Shown here: piece by piece, positions 1 to 8,768 of the stretch
How the letters are laid out: every line of letters begins with the position of its first letter
Numbering within the stretch: the stretch's first letter is position 1
Made by a program: the position numbers and the translations under genes
Notes under the pieces: generated by a model
Database searches by the model: none
What the model was told of the DNA's origin: nothing
Seen by the model: only the letters and a program-made list of their open reading frames with translations
From: Roseovarius sp. SCSIO 43702
GTDB lineage: Bacteria; Pseudomonadota; Alphaproteobacteria; Rhodobacterales; Rhodobacteraceae
Assembly (NCBI RefSeq): GCF_019599045.1
Contig: NZ_CP080623.1
Location: forward strand, 3,370,501-3,434,500
DNA: 64,000 nucleotides
Direction of reading: 5' to 3'

Positions 1-395
1 TGCTCCTCCGCGGCCTGAAGGCGGCGCTGGATCGAGACCTTGATGTCGCTCTTGGCCCTCTCCGCGGCCGTGGCGGCCTCGGACTTGGCGTGCTGGACGA
101 TCCGGTCGGCCTGGTCCTGGACTTCCTTATGCTTGCGCTCGTAGCTCGCCAGCAGCGACTGCGCCTCCTCGCGAAGCGACCGGGCCTCGTCGAGCTCGGA
201 CTTGATCCCCTCGGCCCGCTTGTCGAGCATCCCGCCAAGCTGGCCGGGCACCTTGAGGTAAAGCAGCAGCGCGATGAACAGGAGGAACGCGATCAGCACC
301 ACGAAATTCGTGTTGCCGAGCGAGAAGAACGGGCCGCTCGCGGCAAGCGCGGGGCTCGCTGCGAAAAGTGCGATGAGGGTTGCCGTGATACGCAT
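1..395 (-). CDS. atpF: F0F1 ATP synthase subunit b, partial (3' end beyond window)
   Basis: Membrane-anchored peripheral-stalk subunit of ATP synthase. The visible N-terminus begins [11 protein letters not shown], has an Ala-rich hydrophobic stretch, then a membrane helix around residues 25-45, then the start of a long charged helix rich in Glu, Arg, Ala and Gln typical of the b dimer. The start ATG lies 5 bases after the stop of the b' gene, so the two are co-transcribed and probably translationally coupled. The window edge truncates it; about 131 codons are visible. Having separate b and b' genes is normal for alphaproteobacteria. The last base-pairs at position 1 are still in frame. Confidence 0.9.
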   Translation of the reverse strand, partial: MRITATLIALFAASPALAASGPFFSLGNTNFVVLIAFLLFIALLLYLKVPGQLGGMLDKRAEGIKSELDEARSLREEAQSLLASYERKHKEVQDQADRIVQHAKSEAATAAERAKSDIKVSIQRRLQAAEE

Positions 396-400
396 GATCC

Positions 401-958
401 TTACCCTTTCATCCGTGCATTGACCGCGGCGGTGACGGTGCGGGCATCGGCCTTGCCGCCCATGGCCGCGACCAGTTCCTTCGCGGTGTCCTTGGCGACC
501 TCCTTGATGGCCTCCATCGCGCCTTCGCGGATCTCGGCGATCTTCTTCTCGCCTTCCGCGGTCTTGGCAGAGATCTCGGCGTCGGCCTTCGCCATCGCGT
601 CGTCGATATCGGCCTGGATCTCGGCCTTGGCCTCGGCGATGATCGCCTGCGCCTCGGTCCGCGCGTCGCTCAGGGCCTTCTCGTAGGCCTCCTCGGCCTC
701 GGCGGCCTTGGTCTTGAAATCCTCGGCCGCGGCCAGGTCGTTGGTGATCGTGCCCTGCCGCTCCGCGAGGATCGACGCGATGCGCGGCAACGCGATGCGC
801 GACAAGATGAAAAAGAGCACGACAAGCGTGACCAGCAGCCAGAAGATCTGGTTGCCCATCCACTCGGGACAAAGCTGGGGCAGGCCGATGGCGCCGCCAG
901 CGGAGTCGACGCATTGCCCGGCTTCTTCCAGTTCCAGCGGGCTTGTCTCAGTTGCCAT
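401..958 (-). CDS. atpG: F0F1 ATP synthase subunit b' (AtpF2/AtpG type)
   Basis: 185 aa. Second stalk subunit that pairs with b and connects F1 to the membrane ring. A short polar N-terminus with two cysteines precedes one membrane helix at about residues 36-58 ([14 protein letters not shown]). The rest is a continuous Ala/Glu/Lys-rich coiled coil, as expected for b'. It lies between atpE and atpF in the operon, which separates it from ordinary b. Known in photosynthetic and non-photosynthetic alphaproteobacteria as the duplicated, diverged b subunit. The symbol varies between annotations (atpF', atpX, atpG), so the family is certain but the symbol is conventional. Confidence 0.93.
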   Translation of the reverse strand: MATETSPLELEEAGQCVDSAGGAIGLPQLCPEWMGNQIFWLLVTLVVLFFILSRIALPRIASILAERQGTITNDLAAAEDFKTKAAEAEEAYEKALSDARTEAQAIIAEAKAEIQADIDDAMAKADAEISAKTAEGEKKIAEIREGAMEAIKEVAKDTAKELVAAMGGKADARTVTAAVNARMKG

Positions 959-1054
959 GTCGGCATCCTCCCTCGGGAAGCGTTCCGTTTACAGGGGGGA
1001 AGGGCGGCACGCGCCGCCCCTCGCCCCATCCGCAAGGATCGTGTGCTTCGAGGC

Positions 1055-1291
1055 TCAGACGGCGAACATCAGCAGAAGCGCGACGAGGAACGAGAAGATC
1101 CCCAGCGCTTCGGCGAAGGCAATGCCGATGAACATCGTCGCGGTCTGGCCTGCGGCGGCCGACGGGTTGCGCAGGGCACCGGCCAGGTAGTTGCCGACCA
1201 CGTTGCCCACACCGACGGCTGCGCCGCCCATGCCGACCGAAGCCAGACCTGCACCGATCAGTGCGCCCATTTGTGCGATATCGCCTTCCAT
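1055..1291 (-). CDS. atpE: F0F1 ATP synthase subunit c
   Basis: 78 aa proteolipid forming the rotating c-ring. Two membrane helices are joined by a polar loop containing ARNP-like RNPSA at residues 41-45. The first helix carries the small-residue packing motif ([12 protein letters not shown]) and the second carries the proton-binding carboxylate Glu61 in GIAFAEALG. Glu rather than Asp at this site is usual in this group. It sits between atpB and the b' gene with gaps under 100 bases, consistent with a single transcript. A strong ribosome binding sequence (GGAGATA) precedes the ATG on the minus strand. Confidence 0.96.
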   Translation of the reverse strand: MEGDIAQMGALIGAGLASVGMGGAAVGVGNVVGNYLAGALRNPSAAAGQTATMFIGIAFAEALGIFSFLVALLLMFAV

Positions 1292-1357
1292 GATGTATCT
1301 CCTTACGTTGGAATTGCGGTAATTTCGGGTGTTCTCGGGGTGGGGTTCAGCCCACCG

Positions 1358-2143
1358 TCAATGCGCCGGATGCAGGGCATCCTTCAGGTAGACGCAGGTG
1401 AGGATCGTGAAGACATAGGCCTGGATGAACGCCACCAGCACCTCGAGCGCGTAGATCGCCGTGATCGCGAGGATCGACAGCGGCGTGACGAGGATGCCGA
1501 TGCCCACCGAGATCGTGATGAGCGGCGCGAAGGCCGCGAAGACCTTGATGACCGCGTGACCGGCCATCATGTTGCCGGCAAGACGGATCGAGTGGCTGAC
1601 CGGCCGCACGAAGTAGGAAATCACCTCGATCAGCGCGAGGATCGGGCGCAGCACGAGCGGCGCCGAACCGATCCAGAAAAGCCCGAGGAAGCCCGCGCCG
1701 TTCTTGACGAAGCCGATCACCGTGACCGACACGAAGACCAGGAGGGCCAGCACCGCCGTCACCCCGATATGCGAGGTCGAGGTGAACGCACCGGGCAGAA
1801 GCCCCAGGAAGTTCGAGAAGACCACGAAGACGAAGATCGTCATGATATAGGGGAAATACGGCAGCGCGTCCTTGCCCGCCACGTCCTCGACCATCTTGCG
1901 GATGAAGCCGTAGCACAGTTCGGCGATGGACTGGATGCGCGTCGGGATGACCGAGCGGCCCGAGGTGCCGAGGATCAGGAGCGCGACCGCCGCCAGCACC
2001 GTCATCACCATCCAGAAGCTCAGGTTGGTGAAGGTGAAGGTGCCCACGGGTCCGTCGCCGAAGAAAGGCTTCAGGATGAACTGGTCCATCGGATGAAAGC
2101 TGAGGCTCTCGCCCCCTTCAGCACCTTGCGCTTCAGTCGCCAT
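1358..2143 (-). CDS. atpB: F0F1 ATP synthase subunit a
   Basis: 261 aa integral membrane subunit forming the proton half-channels against the c-ring. Five to six hydrophobic helices are visible. The essential arginine is in the [14 protein letters not shown] segment of the fourth helix, and the C-terminus ends in the usual amphipathic helix ([20 protein letters not shown]). Length and order are standard. The start ATG overlaps the 3' end of atpI by 11 bases, pointing to translational coupling. Nothing unusual was seen. Confidence 0.96.
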   Translation of the reverse strand: MATEAQGAEGGESLSFHPMDQFILKPFFGDGPVGTFTFTNLSFWMVMTVLAAVALLILGTSGRSVIPTRIQSIAELCYGFIRKMVEDVAGKDALPYFPYIMTIFVFVVFSNFLGLLPGAFTSTSHIGVTAVLALLVFVSVTVIGFVKNGAGFLGLFWIGSAPLVLRPILALIEVISYFVRPVSHSIRLAGNMMAGHAVIKVFAAFAPLITISVGIGILVTPLSILAITAIYALEVLVAFIQAYVFTILTCVYLKDALHPAH

Positions 2144-2501
2144 GCGTCTGCGTCCCTTTGCCTTCGCCCGCGTCGTCGGGCGCCATCTTCTCGGCCTCTT
2201 CGGCCACCTGTTTGCGCTGGATTTCCTCCGCGCTGCGGATCATCGTCTTGATCCCGGCGGCAAGGCCCAGCAACGTGAACAGCACCAGGAAAAGGGGCAA
2301 TGTCCCCAACAGGCGGTCAAGCCCGTACCCGATGCCGAAACCGATCAGAAGACCGGCCACAAGCTCGATCACCATGCGCCAGGCCAGTTGCGCCTGCGAA
2401 TAGTGCTCTTCGGTGTGGGACTTCTCCGCCTTCGGCGTCTTCAGGGCGGCGATCCGGGCTTCCAGCGCGGCCAGACGCTCCTTCTCATCGCCTTGCGACA
2501 C
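2133..2501 (-). CDS. atpI: ATP synthase accessory protein AtpI (AtpI/AtpZ-like)
   Basis: 122 aa. Small membrane protein at the head of the F0 operon, implicated in c-ring assembly. The N-terminus (about 40 aa) is charged and partly coiled coil ([19 protein letters not shown]). Two helices follow at about 41-62 and 67-88, then a highly charged tail. GTG at 2501 is chosen as the start because family similarity begins there, because the upstream extension is Arg/Ala/Pro-rich and unlike AtpI, and because a promoter ends about 25 bases before it. It overlaps atpB by 11 bases. Confidence 0.85.
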   Translation of the reverse strand: MSQGDEKERLAALEARIAALKTPKAEKSHTEEHYSQAQLAWRMVIELVAGLLIGFGIGYGLDRLLGTLPLFLVLFTLLGLAAGIKTMIRSAEEIQRKQVAEEAEKMAPDDAGEGKGTQTHGD

Positions 2502-2532
2502 GATACGTGAACCCCCACATCGGTTGGCGCCA

Positions 2533-2561
2533 TTGCTATGCGGGGGTGGGTTCGGAGTCAA
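2533..2561 (-). promoter_or_regulatory. Predicted sigma70-type promoter of the atpIBEFF operon
   Basis: Reading the minus strand, TTGACT (2561-2556) and TAGCAA (2538-2533) are separated by exactly 17 bases. The expected start of transcription is around 2526, giving a leader of about 25 bases before the GTG of atpI. This is a pattern match only, with no experimental support, but it is the best promoter in the divergent gap. Confidence 0.5.
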
Positions 2562-2767
2562 GCGCGCCGCACCGGCCCGCGCACGAGCCGCAATAGTCTG
2601 TTTTATCTCGATATTCCTGGCAAGATGACGATCCGCGCGTCGCGCGCCGCCGGTCAGATCGCGCGCGCCGCCGGCCCGGGGCATATTCAACCGGATGGTT
2701 GAGGTTCCGGGCCCGCCCCCGCCACCGCGCGCTTGCTTTTCGCCGCGGCTCGGGATGCAATGCGCCC

Positions 2768-4054
2768 ATGACAGGTTCCAGTTTCGCCCATCGCCTCGCC
2801 GTGCGCAGCGCGCTGCCCCGCCACTCCGTCGGGATGCAGGATAGCGTCGATATCGGCTTTCTCGGCCCGCTCACCGGCCCGGTCCAGAGCTGGGGGCTGC
2901 CGGGCCTGAACGGCTGCCGGATCTGGGAGGACTGGATCAACAAGGCAGGCGGGCTGCTCATCGAGGGGCACCGGTTCCCGATCCGCATCCACGCCTTCGA
3001 TTGCGGCTATGATCCCGACCGCGCGATGGAGGGCGCCCGCAGGCTTGTCGAGCAGAACAAGGTCAAGCTTCTGATGATGCTGGGCGGCGACACGCTGACC
3101 CCGGTGCGCGGGTTCCTGACCCGTCACAAGGTGCTCACATCGACGCTCCTGCCGTCGGACCTGTCGCCCGACACCCCCTATCTCATCGCCCCGAGCGAGC
3201 TTCACCCCATCTTCAACGTCACCGGCGTCGACTGGCTTGCCCGGACGCGGCCGGAGTTGAAGACCGTCGCGATCTGCAGCCAGACCGACGCGCTCGGCCT
3301 GCCCTCGCTCGCCACCTACCGCGCCGCGTTCAAGGCGGCGGGCATCGAGATCGTGGACGAGGTGCTTTACGATCCGTCCGAGACGGACCCGCGCGGTTTT
3401 CTCACGCCCATCCTCGCCCGGCGGCCGGACATCCTGTGCTGGTGCACGAGCTATGCGCCCATGGTGGACGCGATGACCGAGTTTGCCCATGCGCAGGGCT
3501 TCGAGGGGCAGATCGTGTCCTGCACCATCGACAACTACCCCCGGCTGATCCAGCGCACCTCGCCCGAGTTCATGGAAGGGGCGGTGTTCCAGTTTCCCGA
3601 TTTCGACGACCCTCTCCTGCGCGAGAAGGCCTTCTTCTTCAACCGTCCCCACGTGTTCTTCGAGGAATACAACCGTCGCTTCCCCGGCACCTGGAGCGCG
3701 GTCAGCTGGGAGTATGTGGCCATTCTCGAGATCTGGCAGGCCGCGGTCGAGAAGGCCGGAAGCACGCGTCCCCCGTCCGTGCTGGCCGCGATGAAGCAGC
3801 TCGGGCAGGTCGTCCACGCCTTCGGTCCCGCCGACTGGTGGGGGGCCGAGATGTTCGGCATCGACAACGCGCTCGTGGGCGACTGGCCGGTGGTGACGAT
3901 CCGCGAGGGCAAGGCGCGGATCGCCGAATTCGGCTCGATCCGCGGCTGGCTCGACCGCAACGGCGTTCTCCTGCGCGAGGAGATGTCGGAACTGGGCCAA
4001 CTCTGGGAACAGCGGGTGCGCCAGACCATAGAGGAAGAGGAGGACGTGGACTGA
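2768..4054 (+). CDS. ABC-type substrate-binding protein, amide/urea/branched-chain family (Peripla_BP_6), no signal peptide
   Basis: About 428 aa from ATG 2768; a later start at 2834 (MQDSVDIGFLGPLTG) is possible. The IGFLGPLTGPV opening, the NGCRIWEDWIN segment, LLMMLGGD and the alternating Rossmann-like halves are typical of type I periplasmic-binding proteins of the LivJ/UrtA/AmiC kind. The N-terminus (MTGSSFAHRLAVRSALPR) shows no hydrophobic core or cleavage site, so export is not evident. No permease or ATPase gene is adjacent. It could be a cytoplasmic ligand sensor like AmiC, or its start could be misplaced. It ends 6 bases before the convergent FadR-type regulator. Confidence 0.75.
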   Translation: MTGSSFAHRLAVRSALPRHSVGMQDSVDIGFLGPLTGPVQSWGLPGLNGCRIWEDWINKAGGLLIEGHRFPIRIHAFDCGYDPDRAMEGARRLVEQNKVKLLMMLGGDTLTPVRGFLTRHKVLTSTLLPSDLSPDTPYLIAPSELHPIFNVTGVDWLARTRPELKTVAICSQTDALGLPSLATYRAAFKAAGIEIVDEVLYDPSETDPRGFLTPILARRPDILCWCTSYAPMVDAMTEFAHAQGFEGQIVSCTIDNYPRLIQRTSPEFMEGAVFQFPDFDDPLLREKAFFFNRPHVFFEEYNRRFPGTWSAVSWEYVAILEIWQAAVEKAGSTRPPSVLAAMKQLGQVVHAFGPADWWGAEMFGIDNALVGDWPVVTIREGKARIAEFGSIRGWLDRNGVLLREEMSELGQLWEQRVRQTIEEEEDVD

Positions 4055-4060
4055 GCCGCC

Positions 4061-4789
4061 TCAATCGTCCTGTAGCAGCAGCCGGTTTTCTTCCATCAGG
4101 TTCAGCTTCACGAATTCCACCGCCGCCTCCACGTCCCGCGAGGCGATAGCGTTGAAAAGCGTGTTGTAGCGCCTCTGCGCGTCCTGGATGCGATTGGGTG
4201 TCAGGTGCCGGCGCAGAAGCGCGCTGCGAAAGCTCTGGTGGCTCGCCTCGATCGCAAGCTCGTAGCACGAGGCCAGAAGCGGGTTCTCGGTGCCGCGCGC
4301 GATCTTGAGCAGCATCTCTTCCTCGAGCTGCACGAACTCCGCCACGTCGGTGCGCACCGCCTCGAGCCGGCTGAGCGTCTTGTCGAGATCCTCGATGGCG
4401 CGCGGCGGCATGTTGATCACCGCGAGGCGCACGATCTCGGGCTCGAGGATGCCGCGCACCACGAGGTGATCGAGCGGGCTGGTCTCCGACGCGATGGAAC
4501 CGACCGAGGGGCTTTGCGGCGTGTCCGAGCGATAGGTCACGAAGCTGCCCGACCCCGCGCGGCGGCGGATCACGCCCCGCGCCTCGAGCACGTCGAGCGC
4601 CTCGCGCACCGTGTTGCGCGCGACCCCCAGTTCGGAGGCCAGCGTGCGCTCGGACGGAAGGCGCGTGTCCACCGGGTATTCCTCGGACTTGATCCGCGCG
4701 AAAAGCGTGTCGATCACCACCCGCGCGGTCGCGCCGATGGACTGGTCCGGGTCGATCGGCATCGTCTCGTCGGTGGGGGATGCGGCCAT
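4061..4789 (-). CDS. GntR-family transcriptional regulator, FadR/FCD subfamily
   Basis: 242 aa. N-terminal winged helix-turn-helix at about residues 22-85 with the GntR signature RLPSERTLASELGVARNTVR and a wing around RRRAGSGSFV, followed by an all-helical FCD ligand-binding domain (about 100-235). Such proteins usually repress catabolic genes and bind organic acids, often through metal-coordinating histidines. The ligand cannot be told. It converges with the orphan binding protein and diverges from the ArsR-GT61 pair, so either could be its target. Standard length and no defects. Confidence 0.9.
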   Translation of the reverse strand: MAASPTDETMPIDPDQSIGATARVVIDTLFARIKSEEYPVDTRLPSERTLASELGVARNTVREALDVLEARGVIRRRAGSGSFVTYRSDTPQSPSVGSIASETSPLDHLVVRGILEPEIVRLAVINMPPRAIEDLDKTLSRLEAVRTDVAEFVQLEEEMLLKIARGTENPLLASCYELAIEASHQSFRSALLRRHLTPNRIQDAQRRYNTLFNAIASRDVEAAVEFVKLNLMEENRLLLQDD

Positions 4790-4898
4790 GATCCTGCCTG
4801 TCTCGTCACTCTGCCTTCCCTGTTTATCATCGAATTACGGCGCTTTCGAGCCTTTTGGAGAGTTGACGCGGCGCGGCCTTCGGGGCTTATGGAAACGC

Positions 4899-5228
4899 AT
4901 GGCCAACACCCTCGACACCGTCTTCGCGGCGCTCGCCGATCCGACCCGGCGGCAAATCCTCACGATGCTGCTCGAGGACGACATGGCCGTGACCGACGTG
5001 GCCCACCCGTTCGACATGAGCCTCGCGGCCATATCCAAGCACCTGGGCATCCTCACCCGCGCCGGCCTCATCACGCAGGAACGGCGGGGCCGCGTGAAAT
5101 GGTGCAAGCTCGATCCCGACGCGCTGCGCGATGCCTCGATCTGGATGCAGAGCTTCGGCCAGTTCGAGGCCGTGAACCTCGACGCGTTCGAGCGCTTCCT
5201 GCGCGCGGAGCTCGACCATGACGACTGA
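4899..5228 (+). CDS. ArsR-family helix-turn-helix regulator
   Basis: 109 aa from ATG 4899. Winged HTH with the ArsR hallmark opening ALADPTRRQIL and recognition helix around residues 41-56 (SLAAISKHLGILTRAG). It lacks the CxC metal motif in the recognition region, so a metal-independent ArsR of the type often paired with other enzymes is more likely than an arsenic or cadmium sensor. A single Cys is present at about residue 69. It overlaps the following GT61 gene by 11 bases, so it is co-translated with a glycosyltransferase, an unusual partner. Confidence 0.88.
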   Translation: MANTLDTVFAALADPTRRQILTMLLEDDMAVTDVAHPFDMSLAAISKHLGILTRAGLITQERRGRVKWCKLDPDALRDASIWMQSFGQFEAVNLDAFERFLRAELDHDD

Positions 5229-6213
5229 GACGGGCGCCGCCGCTCCCCTCGATCCCGGCACGCTGCCCCCGCCGCGGACCGAGCTCATCCGCGACGCGAC
5301 CGTGATGCCGATGGGGCCGGGGCGCGACATGCCGCATGGCGTGTTCCGCGCGGACGGCAGCTTCTGCGACGCATCGCGCACGCTCATCTCGAAGAACCGC
5401 TTCACCGGCATTCCGCCCGCTCCGGGCGAGGCCGGGACTTTGCCACTTCGCGGCCGCTACCTCTTTGCGGGGGTGGGACGGCACCATTTCGGGCATTTCC
5501 TGATGGAGGGGCTGGGCCGGCTCTGGGCGCTGGAGCAGACAGGCGAGGCGATCGAGGGCATTCTCATCGTCCCCATGCACGACAAGGACATCGAAAGCGT
5601 GCTGCGCCGCCGTTTCCTGCCTTTCTACTCCTGGCTCTGCGACGCCCGCCCGCTCTGGCTCATCGACCGTCCCGCGCGCGTCGACGAGGTGAGCGTGCCG
5701 ACCCAGGGGTTCGGACATGGCGACTGGAGCGTCGGCACGCCCGAGTTCCGCCGCTTCATCTGCGACCGCATCGCGGCGCGCATCACGCCCGAGGGCCCGC
5801 GCCGCATCTTCGTGTCGCGCACGCAGCTCAAGTCGGCCGAGCAGCGGATGTATGGCGAGGAACGGCTCGAAAGGGCGCTCATCAAGCGCGGCTACGTGGC
5901 CTTCCATCCCGAGCAGTATTCCATCGCCGAACAGCTTCAGGTCTACATGGCCGCCGAGCGCATCGTGGGTGTCGACGGCTCCGCCTTTCACCTGGCGCCC
6001 TTCGCGATGCGTCCCGGCGCCCGCGTGGGCCTGATCCAGCGTCGGCACCGGCGCGCGCCCTTCGATGCGCTCTGTGCCCAGATCCGCGCCTTCGCCGAGG
6101 TCGATCTCGTTACGCTCGACGCGCTCACCTCCCCCGAGGATCTCCGCGAAGGGGCGGCGCCCGTCGACATCAGGCGGCTGGTGCGGCGGCTCGGAGATGC
6201 CGGATTCTTCTGA
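5218..6213 (+). CDS. Glycosyltransferase family 61 protein
   Basis: 331 aa, cytoplasmic, no signal peptide. Matches the GT61/DUF563 pattern: GRHHFGHFLMEGLGRLWAL at about 88-105, RRIFVSRTQ near 195, and the late GVDGSAFHLAPFAM around 253-266. These motifs are known in capsule and extracellular-polysaccharide xylosyl- or related transferases. No other polysaccharide genes are adjacent; its partner is the overlapping ArsR gene. The acceptor and donor sugar cannot be inferred. The N-terminal 30 residues are Pro/Ala-rich and probably disordered. Confidence 0.8.
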   Translation: MTTETGAAAPLDPGTLPPPRTELIRDATVMPMGPGRDMPHGVFRADGSFCDASRTLISKNRFTGIPPAPGEAGTLPLRGRYLFAGVGRHHFGHFLMEGLGRLWALEQTGEAIEGILIVPMHDKDIESVLRRRFLPFYSWLCDARPLWLIDRPARVDEVSVPTQGFGHGDWSVGTPEFRRFICDRIAARITPEGPRRIFVSRTQLKSAEQRMYGEERLERALIKRGYVAFHPEQYSIAEQLQVYMAAERIVGVDGSAFHLAPFAMRPGARVGLIQRRHRRAPFDALCAQIRAFAEVDLVTLDALTSPEDLREGAAPVDIRRLVRRLGDAGFF

Positions 6214-6215
6214 GG

Positions 6216-7127
6216 TCAGGCGCGCGGGGCCCGCAACCGCGCGCGCGCCTCGTCGTCGCGCAGCAGAAGCGCGAGCGCCACGACCGTGAGCACGACCCCC
6301 ACGGCGATGAGCGCGGGCGGCACCCCCTGTCCCAGCGCCGCCTGCCAGACGATCACCCAGCTCGGGGTGAGATAGGTATAGGCCATGACCTTGGCGCTCG
6401 GCAGGCGCAGCGTCGCATATTGCACCATCACGAAGGTGAGGGCGGTGGCGAAAAGGGCGGTATAGAGGATCGTGACCCACACGATCCCGGGCAGGGCGGA
6501 CCACTCCGTCGCCACGATCTCGCGCCAGCCCACGAGCGTGATGAGCGCCGCGGCCGCCACCATCGCGCCCAGCGAGAAGACAACCGCCGGCTCCCCCCGG
6601 TTCAGCTTGCGCACCAGCGGCGTGTAGGCCGCGTGCGCCACGCAGCCCCAGAAATAGATCGTCTCGCCGCGGCCCACCTCGAAACGCGCGAATGCATTCC
6701 AGTCGGCACGGAAGATCACCCAGAGCGCGCCCACCGCCCCGATGGTGAGCGCCAGCGCCATGCGCGGCGTGGTGATCTGGCGCAGCAACAGAAATCCGAA
6801 CCCCGCCGAGAGGATCGGGGTGAGCGTGAAGACCGCCGCGGCAGAGACCGGTGGCGCGGTCTTGAGCCCCTCGAACATCAGCACGAAGTAGAGACCCATC
6901 GAGGCGCCCAGCACCAGGTAGCGCCACGGCGCGCGCAACGCCTCTCGCGAGATGCCGACCGTGGCAAGCGCCGCCGCCCCCACGAGGCACGAGGCAAGGA
7001 TGAACCGCACCGAGTTGAGCGCGACCGGCGCGATATGCGGCGCCGCCATCGAGCCCAGCGCGAAGCTGCCCGCGATCAGACCCGAGAAGACGAGCATCGC
7101 CAGATGTCCGCGCGCCGCCTCGCTCAT
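6216..7127 (-). CDS. EamA/DMT-superfamily transporter
   Basis: 303 aa from the ATG at 7127 (MSEAARGHLAMLVFSGL); ten hydrophobic helices in two repeats, as in the drug/metabolite transporter superfamily. The start is chosen because it overlaps the stop of the upstream LysR gene in an ATGA, and the longer frame adds only a hydrophilic Pro/Gly-rich leader. Probably an exporter of amino acids or related metabolites. Control by the co-transcribed LysR gene is likely from arrangement but unproven. The C-terminus ends in an Arg/Ala-rich cytoplasmic tail. Confidence 0.85.
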   Translation of the reverse strand: MSEAARGHLAMLVFSGLIAGSFALGSMAAPHIAPVALNSVRFILASCLVGAAALATVGISREALRAPWRYLVLGASMGLYFVLMFEGLKTAPPVSAAAVFTLTPILSAGFGFLLLRQITTPRMALALTIGAVGALWVIFRADWNAFARFEVGRGETIYFWGCVAHAAYTPLVRKLNRGEPAVVFSLGAMVAAAALITLVGWREIVATEWSALPGIVWVTILYTALFATALTFVMVQYATLRLPSAKVMAYTYLTPSWVIVWQAALGQGVPPALIAVGVVLTVVALALLLRDDEARARLRAPRA

Positions 7128-8005
7128 GTGGTCTCCCACGCCGTGGCGGCCTCCTTGAGGAAGGCGAGGAAGGTCTGCACCTTCGTCGTCCGGTGCAGGT
7201 CCATATGTGTGACGAGCCATAGCTGCGACGCCCAGTCGTCCTGCGGCGGATGCAGTTCGACCAATCCTCCCAGTTCGCGCGCCTGAAGCCGCGTCATGAA
7301 CCCGATGCCCAGCCCCTCCTCGATCGCGCGGCGTTGCGCGTGCACGTCCCCGCTGCGAAACACGACCCTTTCGGGCGGCACATGCGCCTGCATCCAGCGA
7401 AAGAAGGGAGCACGCGACTTGGTGTCTTCGGGGCCGACGAAGTCATGCGTGGTCAGATCCTCCGCCGCGCGCGGATCGCCACGCCGCGCGATATAGGCCT
7501 CGCTCGCGTAAAGCGTGGTCTCCAGCCGGACGAGCGGTTGCACCACGTTGTCGGGCTGATCCGGCACCGCGCCTGCCCGGATCGCCACATGCGCCTCGCC
7601 GTATTCCAGCCGGAAGAGCCGGTCGCCGGCCAGGAACCGCAAGACCACCTGCGGATAGGTCTCGCGGAACGCGGCCAGCACGGGGATCAGGAGATAGCTC
7701 AGCCCGCCCAGGGAGGTGACGACAAGCTCTCCCGCGACACCGTCACCCAGCCCCTTGATGCGCCCGGCAAGCTGTCCGAACTGGTCGTCCGTCGCCTGCG
7801 CCACCTGCAAGAGGTCGTTGCCCGCCTCGGTGGGCGTGTAACCGCGTGCATGCCTCTGGAACAGCTTCGCCCCAAGCCGTCCCTCGAGCGCGTCGATATG
7901 CCGGATCACCGTCGCATGATGCACGCCCAGCACCTCGGCGGCGCCGCTGACCGTCCCGATCCGCGCCACGTGGTAGGCCGTGCGCACCTCGTCCCAGTTC
8001 TCCAT
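7124..8005 (-). CDS. LysR-family transcriptional regulator
   Basis: 293 aa. N-terminal HTH (about 5-62: TAYHVARIGTVSGAAEVLGV then HHATVIRHIDALEGRLGAKL) followed by a periplasmic-binding-like effector domain from about residue 90. The N-terminus with VGVHHATVIRH resembles the LysR subgroup of single-gene regulators that accompany exporters. It shares an ATGA overlap with the downstream EamA transporter, so the two form an operon rather than the usual divergent LysR layout. Confidence 0.88.
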   Translation of the reverse strand: MENWDEVRTAYHVARIGTVSGAAEVLGVHHATVIRHIDALEGRLGAKLFQRHARGYTPTEAGNDLLQVAQATDDQFGQLAGRIKGLGDGVAGELVVTSLGGLSYLLIPVLAAFRETYPQVVLRFLAGDRLFRLEYGEAHVAIRAGAVPDQPDNVVQPLVRLETTLYASEAYIARRGDPRAAEDLTTHDFVGPEDTKSRAPFFRWMQAHVPPERVVFRSGDVHAQRRAIEEGLGIGFMTRLQARELGGLVELHPPQDDWASQLWLVTHMDLHRTTKVQTFLAFLKEAATAWETT

Positions 8006-8117
8006 CCCGCCCCCTGTGCGGCTTCAAACGATATGACCGAAACCGTAGCGACCTGCGTGTTTCCGCACAACGGGTGGCCACCACGCCGGCAGGATTTCCC
8101 GGCTCCCGTGTGACGCG

Positions 8118-8669
8118 CTAGAGCTCCAGCCACGTCACCTCGACGCCCCATCTCTCGAGCACCGCCAGCAAATCGTCGGGTGCAAGGCCCACCGTCCGGT
8201 CATTGACCAGAGGGTGCACATGGATGAGCCGCCCCCGCGACAGCGCCGCGTCCATGAAAAGGCGCACGCCCGTCTTGGCCCCTGTCACCATGGCAAGCGG
8301 GCTCACCGCGCCGGGCCGAACCCCCAAATGCTCCATCAGCCGCGCGGCCGAGCCGAAGGACAGCCCCGGCGCACCCATAGCCTGCCCCAGTGCCTTCAGA
8401 TCGACGTCGCGATCCTGCTCGAGAACGACGAGATGATTCCGCTTCTTACGGTCGCGCAGGTAGAAATTCTTGACGTGGTGGATGCCCGCCCCGTCCGGCA
8501 GAACGTCGCCCTGCACCGTCTTGGCGTCGTCCACGGTGCGCAGCGGAATATGCTCGTGATACTCGAACGCGACGCCCGTCGCCCCCAGCGTCTCCAGAAG
8601 CGCGTCGGACGTCACCGGCAGATCGCCCTGGTTGGCCGAACTCGCATCCCTGTCCATCCCTTCGGTCAT
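8118..8669 (-). CDS. YbaK/prolyl-tRNA deacylase-domain protein (ProX-like)
   Basis: 183 aa from ATG 8669 (an internal ATG at 8657 is an alternative). The YbaK/aa-tRNA editing domain covers most of it: FEYHEHIPLRTVDDAK, then HHVKNFYLRDRKKRNHLVVL with the conserved Lys, then the GxxLSFGSAARLMEHLGV and GAVSPLAMV motifs of the ProX/PrdX group, which hydrolyse mischarged Ala-tRNA(Pro). The substrate is inferred from family only. It is divergent from the C-N hydrolase, with about 100 bases between the starts. Confidence 0.85.
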   Translation of the reverse strand: MTEGMDRDASSANQGDLPVTSDALLETLGATGVAFEYHEHIPLRTVDDAKTVQGDVLPDGAGIHHVKNFYLRDRKKRNHLVVLEQDRDVDLKALGQAMGAPGLSFGSAARLMEHLGVRPGAVSPLAMVTGAKTGVRLFMDAALSRGRLIHVHPLVNDRTVGLAPDDLLAVLERWGVEVTWLEL

Positions 8670-8768
8670 CTCGCGCGTGCTCCCGCTTGCCTCGTCGCCC
8701 GAGATATCGCCCCCATGCCGCGCGGAGGCAATGGACAATCCCGCGCGACTTGCGCCATGATCGCGCGC

